From: JACCWP01 sp963801045
GTDB taxonomy: Bacteria; Actinomycetota; Actinomycetes; Propionibacteriales; Nocardioidaceae
Direction: 5' to 3'
Assembly: GCA_963801045.1 (NCBI GenBank)
Contig: CAWDDC010000003.1
Span: 62,001-126,000 of the forward strand
Length of the DNA stretch: 64,000 nucleotides
The translations under genes and the position numbers were made by a program. Position 1 is the first letter of the stretch. Each line of letters begins with the position of its first letter. Of the stretch, positions 47,337 through 56,470 are shown in pieces. The notes below the pieces were generated by a model. It was given only the letters and a program-made list of their open reading frames with translations, was not told the DNA's origin and did not search any database.

Positions 47337-49023
47337 TCAGCCGCAGACCGCGCCCTGCGCTGCCGAGCCGACGAGCTTGCGGTACTTCGCGAGCACGCCG
47401 GTGCGGTAGCGCGACTCGGGCGGGACGAAGTCCTCGCCGCGTCGCTTCAGCTCGTCGTCGTCGATCAGCACGTCGAGCGTCTTGGAGCTCGACGTCGAGC
47501 CGGATCCGGTCGCCGTCGCGGACGAACGCGATCGGGCCGCCGTCCACGGCCTCGGGGGCGACGTGGCCGACGCAGAGCCCGGTGGTGCCGCCCGAGAACC
47601 GGCCGTCGGTCATCAGCAGCACGTCCTTGCCCAGCCCGGCACCCTTGATGGCGCCGGTGATGGCCAGCATCTCGCGCATCCCCGGGCCGCCCTTCGGGCC
47701 CTCGTAGCGGATGACGACCACGTCGCCGCCGGTGATGGTACCGTCGGCCAGGGCGTCCATCGCCGCCCGTTCGCCGTCGAAGACCCGGGCGGTGCCCTCG
47801 AACACCGCCTCGTCGAAGCCGGCGCTCTTGACGACCGCGCCCTCCGGCGCGAGCGAGCCGTGCAGGACCGTGATGCCGCCGGTCGCGTGGATCGGCCGGT
47901 CCATGCCGCGGATGATCGTGCCGTCGACGTCCGGCGGGGCGATGTCGGCGAGGTTGTCGGCCATGGTGCGGCCGGTGACGGTCAGGCAGTCGCCGTCGAG
48001 CATGCCGGCCTCGAGCAGCGCCTTCATCACGACCGGGATCCCGCCGACCCGGTCGACGTCGTTCATCACGTAGCGGCCGAACGGCTTGAGGTCGCCGAGG
48101 TGCGGGACCCGGTCGCCGACCCGGCTGAAGTCGTCCAGCGTCAGCTCGACCTCGGCCTCGGCGGCGATCGCGAGCAGGTGCAGCACGGCGTTGGTGGAGC
48201 CGCCCAGGGCCATCACGACGGCGATGGCGTTGTCGAAGGCCGGCTTGGTCATCACCTGGCGAGCGGTGATGCCCTGCTGCAGCATGCCGACGACGGCCTC
48301 ACCCGAGCGGTGCGCGAAGCCGTCGCGACGGCGGTCGACCGCCGGTGGGGCGGACGAGCCGGGCAGTGCCATGCCCAGCGCCTCGGAGACGGCGGCCATC
48401 GTGTTCGCGGTGTACATGCCGCCGCAGGCGCCCTCGCCCGGACAGATGGCCCGCTCGATCCTGTCGACCTCCTCGCGGGTGATCAGCCCGCGCAGGCACG
48501 CGCCCACGGCCTCGAACGCGTCGATGATCGTGACGTCCTTGCCGTCGACCTGTCCGGGCATGATCGAGCCGGCGTAGAGGAAGACGCTGGCCAGGTCGAG
48601 CCGCGCGGCCGCCATCAGCATGCCGGGCAGGGACTTGTCGCAGCCCGCGAGCAGCACCGAGCCGTCGAGCCGTTCGGCCATCATCACGGTCTCGACGGAG
48701 TCGGCGATGACCTCGCGCGAGACCAGCGAGAAGTGCATGCCCTCGTGGCCCATCGAGATCCCGTCGGACACCGAGATCGTGCCGAACTCCAACGGGTAGC
48801 CGCCGGCCGCGTGCACGCCGTTCTTGACCGCGTCGGCCAGCCGGTCGAGCGACAGGTTGCACGGGGTGATCTCGTTCCAGCTCGACGCGACCCCGATCTG
48901 CGGCTTGGCGAAGTCGGCGTCGTCCATGCCGACCGCGCGGAGCATGCCGCGGGCGGCCGTCTTCTCCAGGCCGTCGGTGACGTCGCGGCTGCGCGGCTTG
49001 AGGTCCCGGGTGCCGTTGCTCAT
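47337..49023 (-). CDS. ilvD: Dihydroxy-acid dehydratase
   Basis: Fe-S enzyme for the third common branched-chain step. GVASSWNEITPCNLSLDRLA, LLAGCDKSLPGMLMAAAR, GACGGMYTANTMAAVSEALG hold the cluster cysteines, and TDGRFSGGTTGLCVGHV the substrate site. 562 residues after repair near 47488. TAGGCT lies 7 bases before the ATG, suggesting a leaderless transcript. The fibre genes are convergent on its 3' side. Confidence 0.95.
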
Positions 49024-49083
49024 GAGGCGGAGCCTACGACCGGGCAGCGCCCGGCACCGCAGTGCCCGTCACCGCAGTGCCCG

Positions 49084-49650
49084 TCATCGCAGGACGAGTG
49101 GGGTGCCGCCCTGGGCGACGACGACGTAGCCGCAGCCGGCGGCCCACAGCAGGCTCACCATCGTGCCGATGATGAACCGCTCGCCGAGGCTGGCGCGGTC
49201 GGAGCCGGTGGCCTCCCGGCGCTGCTGGTCGATCTTGAGCTCGGGGTAGCGACCCAGCGCCTTGACCGCGAGCACCACGGCCACGCCCTCGGGCAGCCCG
49301 GCCACCAGCGACAGGTAGAAGGCGAGCCGCTCGAGCGCGCCGATCCACGAACCGCCCGGCAGCAGCGACTCCGCGCCGAGCTCGCCGGACTCGTTGACCA
49401 CGTCGAGCAGCGCCCGGGTGACGAGGTGTCCCCCGCACACCGCCAGCACCCCGGCGAACATGGTGAGCTGCGGCATCCAGTCGTCCGGCACCTCGTCGCC
49501 GAACAGCGTGGCCAGCACGGCGCTGGCGGTGCCCGCGAGGACCACCCCGCCCGCGCACAGCCGCAGCCCGGCGGACGCCTGCTTGCCCACGAACGCCATC
49601 CCGAGCGCGGAGGCGACCGCGAGCCCGATCGTCAGCACCAGCGTGGTCAC
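49084..49650 (-). CDS. Membrane protein of unknown function
   Basis: 188 residues with about four hydrophobic segments: TLVLTIGLAVASALGMAFVG, AGLRLCAGGVVLAGTASAVL, LERLAFYLSLVAGLPEGVAVVL and FIIGTMVSLLWAAGCGYVVV. GTG 49650 has AGGA upstream. Divergent from satD. I recognise no family. Confidence 0.65.
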   Translation of the reverse strand: MTTLVLTIGLAVASALGMAFVGKQASAGLRLCAGGVVLAGTASAVLATLFGDEVPDDWMPQLTMFAGVLAVCGGHLVTRALLDVVNESGELGAESLLPGGSWIGALERLAFYLSLVAGLPEGVAVVLAVKALGRYPELKIDQQRREATGSDRASLGERFIIGTMVSLLWAAGCGYVVVAQGGTPLVLR

Positions 49651-49691
49651 GACGGCATCCTGCCCGGCCGAGCGGACAGCGGACCACCGTC

Positions 49692-49722
49692 GATAAGCGA
49701 TAACCTTGTTTCCTGTTAGAAT
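49692..49722 (+). promoter_or_regulatory. satD promoter with GATAA direct repeats
   Basis: TAGAAT (49717-49722) is a good -10, 6 bases before the satD ATG, so the mRNA is likely leaderless. In the -35 area GATAAGCGATAAC (49692-49704) holds two GATAA copies. The same half-sites recur after the gene at 50437. Confidence 0.6.
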
Positions 49723-49728
49723 CAGACC

Positions 49729-50423
49729 ATGGCTGATCAAGAAGCGGCAGAGCTCGGCGTCGTGCTCATCGGCGACGTGGTGGCCTCCCGGCGGCACGTC
49801 GACCGGGCCGCCCTGCAGCAGCGCCTGGTCGAGGCGCTGGCCCGGGCCAACGCGACCGAGCACGTGGTGCAGCCGCTGCAGCCGCTGCTCGGCGACGAGT
49901 TCCAGGGCGCGGCCCGCTCGCTGGCCGACGCGCTGCGGCTGGCGGTGCTGCTGCGCCTCGACCTGCTGCCCGACGTCGAGCTGCGCACCGGCATCGGCCT
50001 CGGCCCGTTCGCCGTGTTCGACCGCACCACGCACGCCCGGTCTCCCAGGACGGGCCCGCCTGGTGGGCCGCGCGGCGGGCGGTCGAGGAGGCAGCCGAGG
50101 AGGGCGCCCGGCCGGCCACCCGGCACGTACGGTCCCGGCTGGTCGCGCTCGGCGCCGACGGCGAGCCCCCCACCGACGACCGCGCGCAGCTGGCCACGGC
50201 GGTCAACGCCGCGCTCGGGCTGCAGGACTTCGTGCTCTGGTCGATGTCGCCGCGCCACCGCCGGCTGCTCGCCGGGGTGCTGCAGGGCGACCAGCAGCGC
50301 ACGCTGGCCCGCCGGGAGCAGATCAGCCAGTCGGCGGTCTCGCAGGCGCTGCAGGCGTCCGGCGCGCAGGCGATCGTCCAGGCGCTGGCCACGCTCGCGG
50401 CGCTGGAATCAGTCCAGGGCTGA
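49729..50423 (+). CDS. SatD family protein
   Basis: About 231 residues. LGVVLIGDVVASRRHVDRAALQ, PLLGDEFQGAARSLADALRLA and LRTGIGLGPFAVF are the SatD core; the C-terminal part QQRTLARREQISQSAVSQALQAS reads like a helix-turn-helix. A break near 50040 needs one or two CG pairs and restores VSQDGPAWWAARRAVEEA. Family function is unclear. The HTH and flanking GATAA motifs suggest autoregulation (inference). Confidence 0.8.
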
Positions 50424-50436
50424 TTTCTCCGTCGAC

Positions 50437-50450
50437 GATAAGTCGTTATC
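50437..50450. promoter_or_regulatory. GATAA palindrome downstream of satD
   Basis: GATAAGTCGTTATC, an imperfect palindrome 14 bases after the satD stop, unusually AT-rich for this genome. It repeats the GATAA half-sites of the satD promoter. Confidence 0.5.
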
Positions 50451-50479
50451 TGATCCGCTGGTGCCGGGCGCTCGCACCG

Positions 50480-50866
50480 TCACGGCTGCACCCCGTCCGC
50501 CGCGCGCTGACCGAGACCGATCTCGTTGCCCTCGCTGTCCTTGATCTGCGCCCACCAGGAGCCCCACGCCTCGAGCTTGGGCTGCGCGGTCACCTGCGCC
50601 CCACGGGCCGCCAGCTCGGCGCAGGTGGCCACCACGTCGTCGGTGTCGAGCACGTACGGCGCGAAGCCGCCGGCCTGGTCGGGCGCGTGGAACAGCACCA
50701 GCCGGGTGCGCGCGCCGGGCGGCGACACCTCGATCCAGCGCGGGCCGTCGGGGTCTCCCATCGGCTCGTCGCGATGCAGCTCGAAGCCGAGCACGTCGGT
50801 GTAGAAGCGCTTCGCCCGCTCCTGGTCGCCGCAGCTGACGGTGGTGAAGGCGACGGCAGTGATCAT
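50480..50866 (-). CDS. VOC family protein
   Basis: 128 residues: MITAVAFTTVSCGDQERAKR, FYTDVLGFELHRDEP, GGFAPYVLDTDDVVATCAEL and WAQIKDSEGNEIGLGQ, a complete glyoxalase-like domain with the Glu near the C-terminus. GGGAG before ATG 50866. Substrate unknown. Confidence 0.9.
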   Translation of the reverse strand: MITAVAFTTVSCGDQERAKRFYTDVLGFELHRDEPMGDPDGPRWIEVSPPGARTRLVLFHAPDQAGGFAPYVLDTDDVVATCAELAARGAQVTAQPKLEAWGSWWAQIKDSEGNEIGLGQRAADGVQP

Positions 50867-51219
50867 GGTGCTCCCTGTTCGTTCGGGTGCCGGTTCGGGT
50901 GCCGGTTCCGGTGCCCCGAGGCATAGAGCGTGCCGGGCGCGCGGGTCAAGACCACCAGCTCGACGATTCTGGCCCCGGGTCCCTGGTCGCGGGTCCAGGA
51001 TTGACGCGCGTACCCGTACCGCATCGCGCCGGCCGACGGTCGTGCGCTGTCGTCGCCACCTCGGTGCCGCAGGGCCACCGTCGCCGGTGCCTTGACGCGT
51101 CGCACCGCTCGCCGGTCGGTCGCACCCGGTGGACGGTCTCGTGTCGACGAGTCGGTGGTACGGGTACGCACCACGACGTCCGGAGGTGCGGCCCGGCGCC
51201 GCCTGAGCGAGGCTGGGGT
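50867..51219. other. Intergenic region with short tandem GGTTCGGGTGCC copies
   Basis: 353 bases between divergent genes. Next to the VOC start there are about three 12-bp copies of GGTTCGGGTGCC (50880-50915). No supported gene. Confidence 0.5.
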
Positions 51220-52078
51220 GTGACCTCACCCCCGCTGCTCGAGGCCGTCCGCAGCCGACTCGGCGACGCGCTGATCGCCCGGGTCGCCGGCGACGACGAC
51301 GGCAGCAAGCGCCACCGCATCCACCGCACCCCCGGCCCCCGCTGGTTCGACGAGGACGCCCCGATCCGGCGGGTGCACGGCGACGCGTCGATGTTCGTCG
51401 GCGGGCTGCGCGCCGTGCTGCTGCAGTCGATGCACCCGCTGGCGATGGCAGGCGTCGCCGAGCACTCGGGCTACCGCGGCGACCCGTGGGGACGGCTGCA
51501 GCGCACCTCGGAGTTCCTCGCGATGACCACGTTCGGCGCCGCGGCCGACGCCGAGCGGGCGATCGCGCGGGTGCGCGGGGTGCACCGTCGCGTCGTGGGC
51601 ACCGCGGACGACGGCACGCCCTACGCCGCCTCCGACCCGCACCTGCTGGCGTGGGTGCACGTGGCGGAGGTCGACAGCTTCCTGCGCGCCCACCAGCGCT
51701 ACGGCGCCCGACCGCTCGACGACGCCGGCTGCGACCGCTACGTCGCGGAGTCCGGCCGCGTGGCCGAGGCGCTCGGGGTCGTCGACGCGCCGCGCGACCG
51801 GGCCGAGCTGGACGCACAGCTGGCCGCGTTCCGACCGGAGCTGCGCGGCACCCCGGCGGCCCGGGCCGCTGCCCGGTTCCTGCTGCTGACGCCACCGCTG
51901 CCGGTGCCCGCCCGGCCCGGCTACGCGGTGCTGGCAGCGGCGTCGGTCGGCATGATGCCGTGGTGGAGCCGGTGGCCGCTGCGGCTGCCGTACCTCCCGG
52001 TCGCCGAGGCCACCGCTCGTCCGCGCCGCCGGCCAGGTCCTCACCCGCGGCATCCGCTGGGCCATGACCCCGGGCTGA
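51220..52078 (+). CDS. DUF2236 / oxygenase MpaB family protein
   Basis: 286 residues after repair near 52014 (EATALVRAAGQVLTRGIRW). The conserved core HGDASMFVGGLRAVLLQSMH, MAGVAEHSGYRGDPWGRLQR and HLLAWVHVAEVDSFL carries the His residues thought to bind haem or metal in this family, related to latex-clearing and MpaB oxygenases. Substrate unknown. GTG 51220. Confidence 0.87.
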
Positions 52079-52084
52079 CGCTAC

Positions 52085-52161
52085 GGTTTCCCAAGGTCAC
52101 GTGGGAACCCGGGGCCCCGTGACATGCGCGTGGGAGCCTGGTCCCGGTGACCTGGGAACCC
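52085..52161. terminator. TTTCCCA/TGGGAAC repeat cluster between convergent genes
   Basis: GGTTTCCCA (52085-52093) pairs with TGGGAACC (52102-52109), GGTCACG and CGTGAC form an overlapping stem, and a further TGGGAACCC is at 52153. Third site of this motif family, again between convergent 3' ends. Confidence 0.55.
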
Positions 52162-52168
52162 GTCAGCG

Positions 52169-53119
52169 TCAGCCGGCGCCGGGGCCGGCGACGACGTGCT
52201 CGAGCGGTGCGCCGGCGGCGTACCGGGTCAGCTGCGCGCGCAGCAGCGCCCGCACCCGCGGGAACATCGCCGTGGTCGCCCCGCCCACGTGCGGGCTGAT
52301 CAGCACGCCGGGTGACTGCCAGAGCGGGTGATCGGACGGCAACGGCTCGGGGTCGGTGACGTCGAGCGCGGCCAGCAGCCGGCCGGAGGCGGTCTCCGCC
52401 AGCAGCGCGTGGGTGTCGACGATCGGCCCGCGGGCCACGTTGACGAGCACCGCGCCGTCCTTCATCCGGGCCAGGAACCGCGCGTCCACCAGGTGGTGCG
52501 TGGCCTCGGTCAGCGGCACCAGCAGCACGACGGCGTCCGCCTGGGGCAGCAGCTCGGGCAGGTCGTCGGGCCCGTGCACGACGCCGTCCGCGTCCTCGCG
52601 CGGGCGGCTGCCGACCCGCAGCACCTCGACCTCGAACGGGAGCAGCCGCTGCCGCAGGGCACCGGCGATGCTGCCCGCACCGAGGATCACCACGGTCGAG
52701 TCGGCCAGCGCCGGGCGCCGCCCGTACCCCCAGTGCCCGCTCTCCTGCGCGCGGACGAAGTCGGGGATGCCGCGCAGGCTGGCGATCAGCAGGCCCACGG
52801 CGAGCTCGGCGGTGGACGCGTCGTGCACCCCGCGGGCGTTGCAGAGCGTGACGCCATCGGGCAGGTGCGGCAGCACGTTGTCGACGCCCGCGGTCTGGGT
52901 CTGGATGACCTTGAGCGACGTCATCCGCGCCAACGTCTCCGACCAGTCGAAGCCGCCTTCGTAGTGCGGGACGAAGAACGACACCCGGTCGTAGCCCTCG
53001 AGGTCGGGCTGCCTGCCCGGATCGCCCTGCACCACCTCGATGCCGGCCGGCACGCCGTCGCCGAGCACGCCCGGGTCGAACGGCAGCCAGGCCAGCGGGC
53101 GCTCGGTGTCAGTCGTCAT
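52169..53119 (-). CDS. D-isomer-specific 2-hydroxyacid dehydrogenase
   Basis: 316 residues. KVIQTQTAGVDNVLPHL, NAD-binding VVILGAGSIAGALRQRLL, and catalytic VNVARGPIVDTHALL ... SPHVGGATTAMFPR with the essential His. Serine-type feedback domains are absent, so it is not SerA. The start overlaps the patatin stop by 11 bases. Substrate unknown. Confidence 0.9.
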   Translation of the reverse strand: MTTDTERPLAWLPFDPGVLGDGVPAGIEVVQGDPGRQPDLEGYDRVSFFVPHYEGGFDWSETLARMTSLKVIQTQTAGVDNVLPHLPDGVTLCNARGVHDASTAELAVGLLIASLRGIPDFVRAQESGHWGYGRRPALADSTVVILGAGSIAGALRQRLLPFEVEVLRVGSRPREDADGVVHGPDDLPELLPQADAVVLLVPLTEATHHLVDARFLARMKDGAVLVNVARGPIVDTHALLAETASGRLLAALDVTDPEPLPSDHPLWQSPGVLISPHVGGATTAMFPRVRALLRAQLTRYAAGAPLEHVVAGPGAG

Positions 53120-54122
53120 GCAGGTCCTTTCCTTGTCCGCTCAGGTGTCGTTCGGCCGCCCGCTGCCCGGTGTCCCACAGCTGCTGCTGCTGCGCGGGAG
53201 TGATGCCGAAGTCGGTGTTCGCGATCCCGGTCGTGTCGACGAACAGGCTGCGCGCCACCGTCGCCGGGTCACCGATGTGCTGGCTCTGGCACGCCTCCAG
53301 CGCGCTCTCGACGACCGCCAGCGCCATCGAGAGGGGACCACGCACCGGCTGCACCGGCGCATGGTGTCCCATCGTGGCGGTCAGCCGCACACCGAGGGTC
53401 GGCCAGCGGGCCGGTCGGCCGTCGGCACGGTCGAAGATGCTCACCGGGTACGTGCTCAACAGCCCGCCGTCGACCAGCGTCGACACGCCGTGGCCGGCGG
53501 GGCCGGTCCACCGCATCGTCACCGGCTCGAAGAAGAACGGGATCGACGCCGACGCGCGTACGGCGTCGGAGACCGCCATCTCGTCCGGGTCGAGCCCGTA
53601 GTCGGGGTAGTCCCAGGGCAGCCGGACCAGCCGACGCCGGGACAGGTCACTGGCCAGCACCACCAGCCGGTACGCGTGCGCCGGCGGCAGCGACGAGTCC
53701 GGGTCGTCCTCGCGCAGGTCGGCGAACGTGTGCACGCCGAGGTCGGCCAGGACGCCGTGCAGCCAGTCGTGCAGCCGGGCGCCTTCGTACATGCCGCCGT
53801 CGACCGCGAGGGACAGCCCGTCCACGACCCGGCCCAGCGGCCCGAGCGCGCGGCCGAGGCGACTGCGGTCGCGCAGCCGGTCGTAAGGCAGCGAACGGGT
53901 CAGCTCCTCGGCCCGTTCCAGCGGCTCGCCCGCCTGCTGCAGCGCCGCCAGCACCGCACCGGCGATGGCGCCCGCCGACGTGCCGGCGACACGCGGGAAG
54001 GACCAGCCGCGGCGGGCCAGCGTGACGGCGACCGCCGCCAGCGCGATGCCCTTGACGCCACCGCCCTCGAGCACCAGATCGGCGCGGGTGCCGGTCGGCT
54101 GCCCCGCGGACGCGCTGGTCAT
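53109..54122 (-). CDS. Patatin-like phospholipase
   Basis: 337 residues. Oxyanion hole LVLEGGGVKGIALAAV, nucleophile elbow FPRVAGTSAGAIAGAVLAAL (GTSAG, Ser), and catalytic Asp in VDGGLLSTYPVSIF: a complete Ser-Asp dyad. No signal peptide, so probably cytoplasmic. Frame intact. Overlaps the dehydrogenase gene. Confidence 0.92.
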   Translation of the reverse strand: MTSASAGQPTGTRADLVLEGGGVKGIALAAVAVTLARRGWSFPRVAGTSAGAIAGAVLAALQQAGEPLERAEELTRSLPYDRLRDRSRLGRALGPLGRVVDGLSLAVDGGMYEGARLHDWLHGVLADLGVHTFADLREDDPDSSLPPAHAYRLVVLASDLSRRRLVRLPWDYPDYGLDPDEMAVSDAVRASASIPFFFEPVTMRWTGPAGHGVSTLVDGGLLSTYPVSIFDRADGRPARWPTLGVRLTATMGHHAPVQPVRGPLSMALAVVESALEACQSQHIGDPATVARSLFVDTTGIANTDFGITPAQQQQLWDTGQRAAERHLSGQGKDLHDD

Positions 54123-54166
54123 GGACGTGACCCTAACGGCGCGGCCGTCTGGCACCATCGCGGTCC

Positions 54167-55114
54167 ATGGCCGTGCACGGGTTCGACGTCGAGAGCGCCG
54201 ACGGCACCCGGCTGCGCGCCTGGACGAACCATCCCGAGGTGCTGCCGGACGACGAGGTCGGGCCGCATGCACCGGTCGTGCTGCTCTGCAACGGGCTCGG
54301 CACCAACCCGTACGCGTGGCCCGGGCTGCTCGCCGACGACTGCACGGTGCCGGTGGTGTCGTGGTACCACCGCGGCACCGGCGGCAGCGAGCGCCCGGCC
54401 GACGAGCACCACATCGGGGTGGAGTCGTTCGTCGAGGACGCCGTCGCCGTCATGGACGCGGTCGGGGCGGACCGGTGTGTGGTGGCCGGCTGGAGCATCG
54501 GGGTCAACACCGCGTTCGAGCTGGCCGTACGGCACCCCGAGCGGGTGAGCGGGTTGTTCGCGGTCGCGGGCACGCCCGGCAGCTCGTTCGCGACCATGCT
54601 CGGTCCGCTGCGGGTGCCCCGGCCGCTGCGGCACCCGCTGACGGTCGGGATCGCGTACACGCTGCGGGTGACCGGGCCGGTGCTGAGCCCGGTCACGACC
54701 CGCTTCCCGTGGCCGGCGCTCGCGGTCGACGCGCTGCGCTACAGCGGCTTCATGCTGCCCGCCGCCGACCGCGCCGACGTCCGCCGTGCGGTCGCGGAGT
54801 TCACCTCGACCGACGTCGACTGGTACATGCACCTGGCCGTGCACGCGAGCCGGCACCGCCGGGTGCCCTTGTCAGGCATCACCGTCCCGGTGACGTTCGT
54901 CGCCGGCTCCCTGGACGTGCTGTGCGGGCGGGACGCGATCGCCGGGGCGGCCGAACGGCTGGCCGACGCGGTGCTGGTGGAGGTGCGCGGCAGCCACTTC
55001 CTGTCGCTCGAGCAACCGGTGTTCGTCCGCGACGAGCTGGAGGCGCTCGCCGCGCGCGCCGCCGCCGCCGAGGCCCACGCCCCTGGCGCCGATGGCACCT
55101 CGGGCGCACGATGA
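54167..55114 (+). CDS. Alpha/beta hydrolase
   Basis: 315 residues. Oxyanion-side VVLLCNGLGTNPYAW, nucleophile CVVAGWSIGVNTAFELAVRH (GWSIG), acid in FVAGSLDVLCGRD and catalytic His in VRGSHFLSLEQP: complete triad. Stop overlaps the next ATG as ATGA. Substrate unknown. Confidence 0.9.
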   Translation: MAVHGFDVESADGTRLRAWTNHPEVLPDDEVGPHAPVVLLCNGLGTNPYAWPGLLADDCTVPVVSWYHRGTGGSERPADEHHIGVESFVEDAVAVMDAVGADRCVVAGWSIGVNTAFELAVRHPERVSGLFAVAGTPGSSFATMLGPLRVPRPLRHPLTVGIAYTLRVTGPVLSPVTTRFPWPALAVDALRYSGFMLPAADRADVRRAVAEFTSTDVDWYMHLAVHASRHRRVPLSGITVPVTFVAGSLDVLCGRDAIAGAAERLADAVLVEVRGSHFLSLEQPVFVRDELEALAARAAAAEAHAPGADGTSGAR

Positions 55115-56292
55115 GGTCGATGCGCCCGATGCCGCGACACCTTGCCGTCCTGCTGACCGGCTGTCTGCTCCTCGGCCTGGCCGCCTGCACGGGCGACGAC
55201 GAGCCGGAGGCGGGGGCCGACGCGAGCGAGACCACCAGCGACGAACCGTCCACGACGACCGCGACCACGCCGTCGGACTCGGAGTCGGAGTCGGAGCCGG
55301 CGGCGGGTCCGCCGCCGGTCCCGCGGGTCGCGGGCACGATCGCGACCGGGCTGACCAGCCCGTGGGGGCTCGACTTCCTCCCCGACGGCGACGCCCTGGT
55401 GGCCGAACGCGATCCAGCCCTGATCCAGCGGGTCACCTCGGGCGGCCAGTTCTTCACGGTGGGCAAGGTGCCGGGTGTCGACTCGGTGAGCTCGGAGGAG
55501 GGCGGCCTGCTCGGGCTGGCGCTGCACCCCGACTTCGAGCAGCAGCCGTACGTCTACGTCTACTTCACGACCGCCGAGGACAACCGGGTGGCGCGGATGC
55601 GGTACGAGAAGGGGCAGCTCGGCCCGCTCGAGGTGGTGCTGGACGGGATCCCGGCCGGCGACTACCACAACGGCGGCCGGATCGCGTTCGGCCCGGACGG
55701 CATGCTCTACGTGACCACCGGCGACGCGACCGAGCTCGGCAACGCCCCCGATCCCGGCTCGCTCGGCGGCAAGATCCTGCGGGTCACCCCGGAGGGCAAG
55801 CCGGCGCCGGGCAACCCCGACCCTGGCTCCCCCGTGCTGAGCCTCGGTCACCGCAACCCGCAGGGGATTGCCTGGGACGACGACGATCGGCTGTGGGCGG
55901 CGGAGTTCGGCCAGGACACCTGGGACGAGCTCAACCTGATCGAGCCCGGCAGCAACTACGGCTGGCCGGACTGCGAAGGCCGCTGCGACGACGACGGCGT
56001 GGTCGACCCGAAGGCGCAGTGGGGCACCGACGAGGCGTCCCCGTCCGGCATCGCGTACGCCGACGGCGCGATCTGGATGGCGGGGCTCGGCGGCGACCGG
56101 TTGTGGCGGATCGCGGTCGACGGCGAGGACGTCGTCGGGGAGCCGAAGGCGTTCTTCACCGGCGAGTACGGCCGGCTCCGCACCATCGAGGTCGCCCCCG
56201 ACGGCTCGCTGTGGCTCACCACCTCCAACACCGACGGCCGCGGCGACCCCGGCCCCGACGACGACCGCATCCTCCGCGTCACCCTCGACTGA
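55111..56292 (+). CDS. PQQ-dependent sugar dehydrogenase-type lipoprotein
   Basis: 393 residues. Lipobox LLLGLAAC, a Ser/Thr/Glu-rich linker to about residue 68, then a Gdh-B-type beta-propeller: SPWGLDFLPDGDALVAERDP, EEGGLLGLALHPDF, GRIAFGPDGMLYVTTGDATE, LSLGHRNPQGIAWD and GSNYGWPDCEG. The catalytic-His region (HRNPQG) is present; PQQ use is typical but not proven. ATG 55111 or 55123. Confidence 0.88.
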   Translation: MRSMRPMPRHLAVLLTGCLLLGLAACTGDDEPEAGADASETTSDEPSTTTATTPSDSESESEPAAGPPPVPRVAGTIATGLTSPWGLDFLPDGDALVAERDPALIQRVTSGGQFFTVGKVPGVDSVSSEEGGLLGLALHPDFEQQPYVYVYFTTAEDNRVARMRYEKGQLGPLEVVLDGIPAGDYHNGGRIAFGPDGMLYVTTGDATELGNAPDPGSLGGKILRVTPEGKPAPGNPDPGSPVLSLGHRNPQGIAWDDDDRLWAAEFGQDTWDELNLIEPGSNYGWPDCEGRCDDDGVVDPKAQWGTDEASPSGIAYADGAIWMAGLGGDRLWRIAVDGEDVVGEPKAFFTGEYGRLRTIEVAPDGSLWLTTSNTDGRGDPGPDDDRILRVTLD

Positions 56293-56299
56293 CCCCCCC

Positions 56300-56457
56300 G
56301 ATCATCCGCGCACTACGCCCGTCCGCCCACCCCCCGGCGACCACGTGATCGCGTTGTGGCGGCAACACGCGGGGAACACGCCGGGCGGACCAACCGGATG
56401 CCGCCACAACCGGCCGGGTGGAGTCAGCGGTAACGGCGGCGTACTGCGCGGATGATC
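56300..56457. repeat. Inverted pair of the GATCATCCGCGC repeat, with inner hairpin
   Basis: GATCATCCGCGC at 56300-56311 and its reverse complement at 56446-56457 enclose a further perfect 12-bp inverted repeat GTTGTGGCGGCA (56353-56364) / 56399-56410. Located between the convergent ends of the sugar dehydrogenase and gatB. Same core as the clusters at 59807-60149. Confidence 0.8.
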
Positions 56458-56470
56458 GGGTGGGAAGGGC

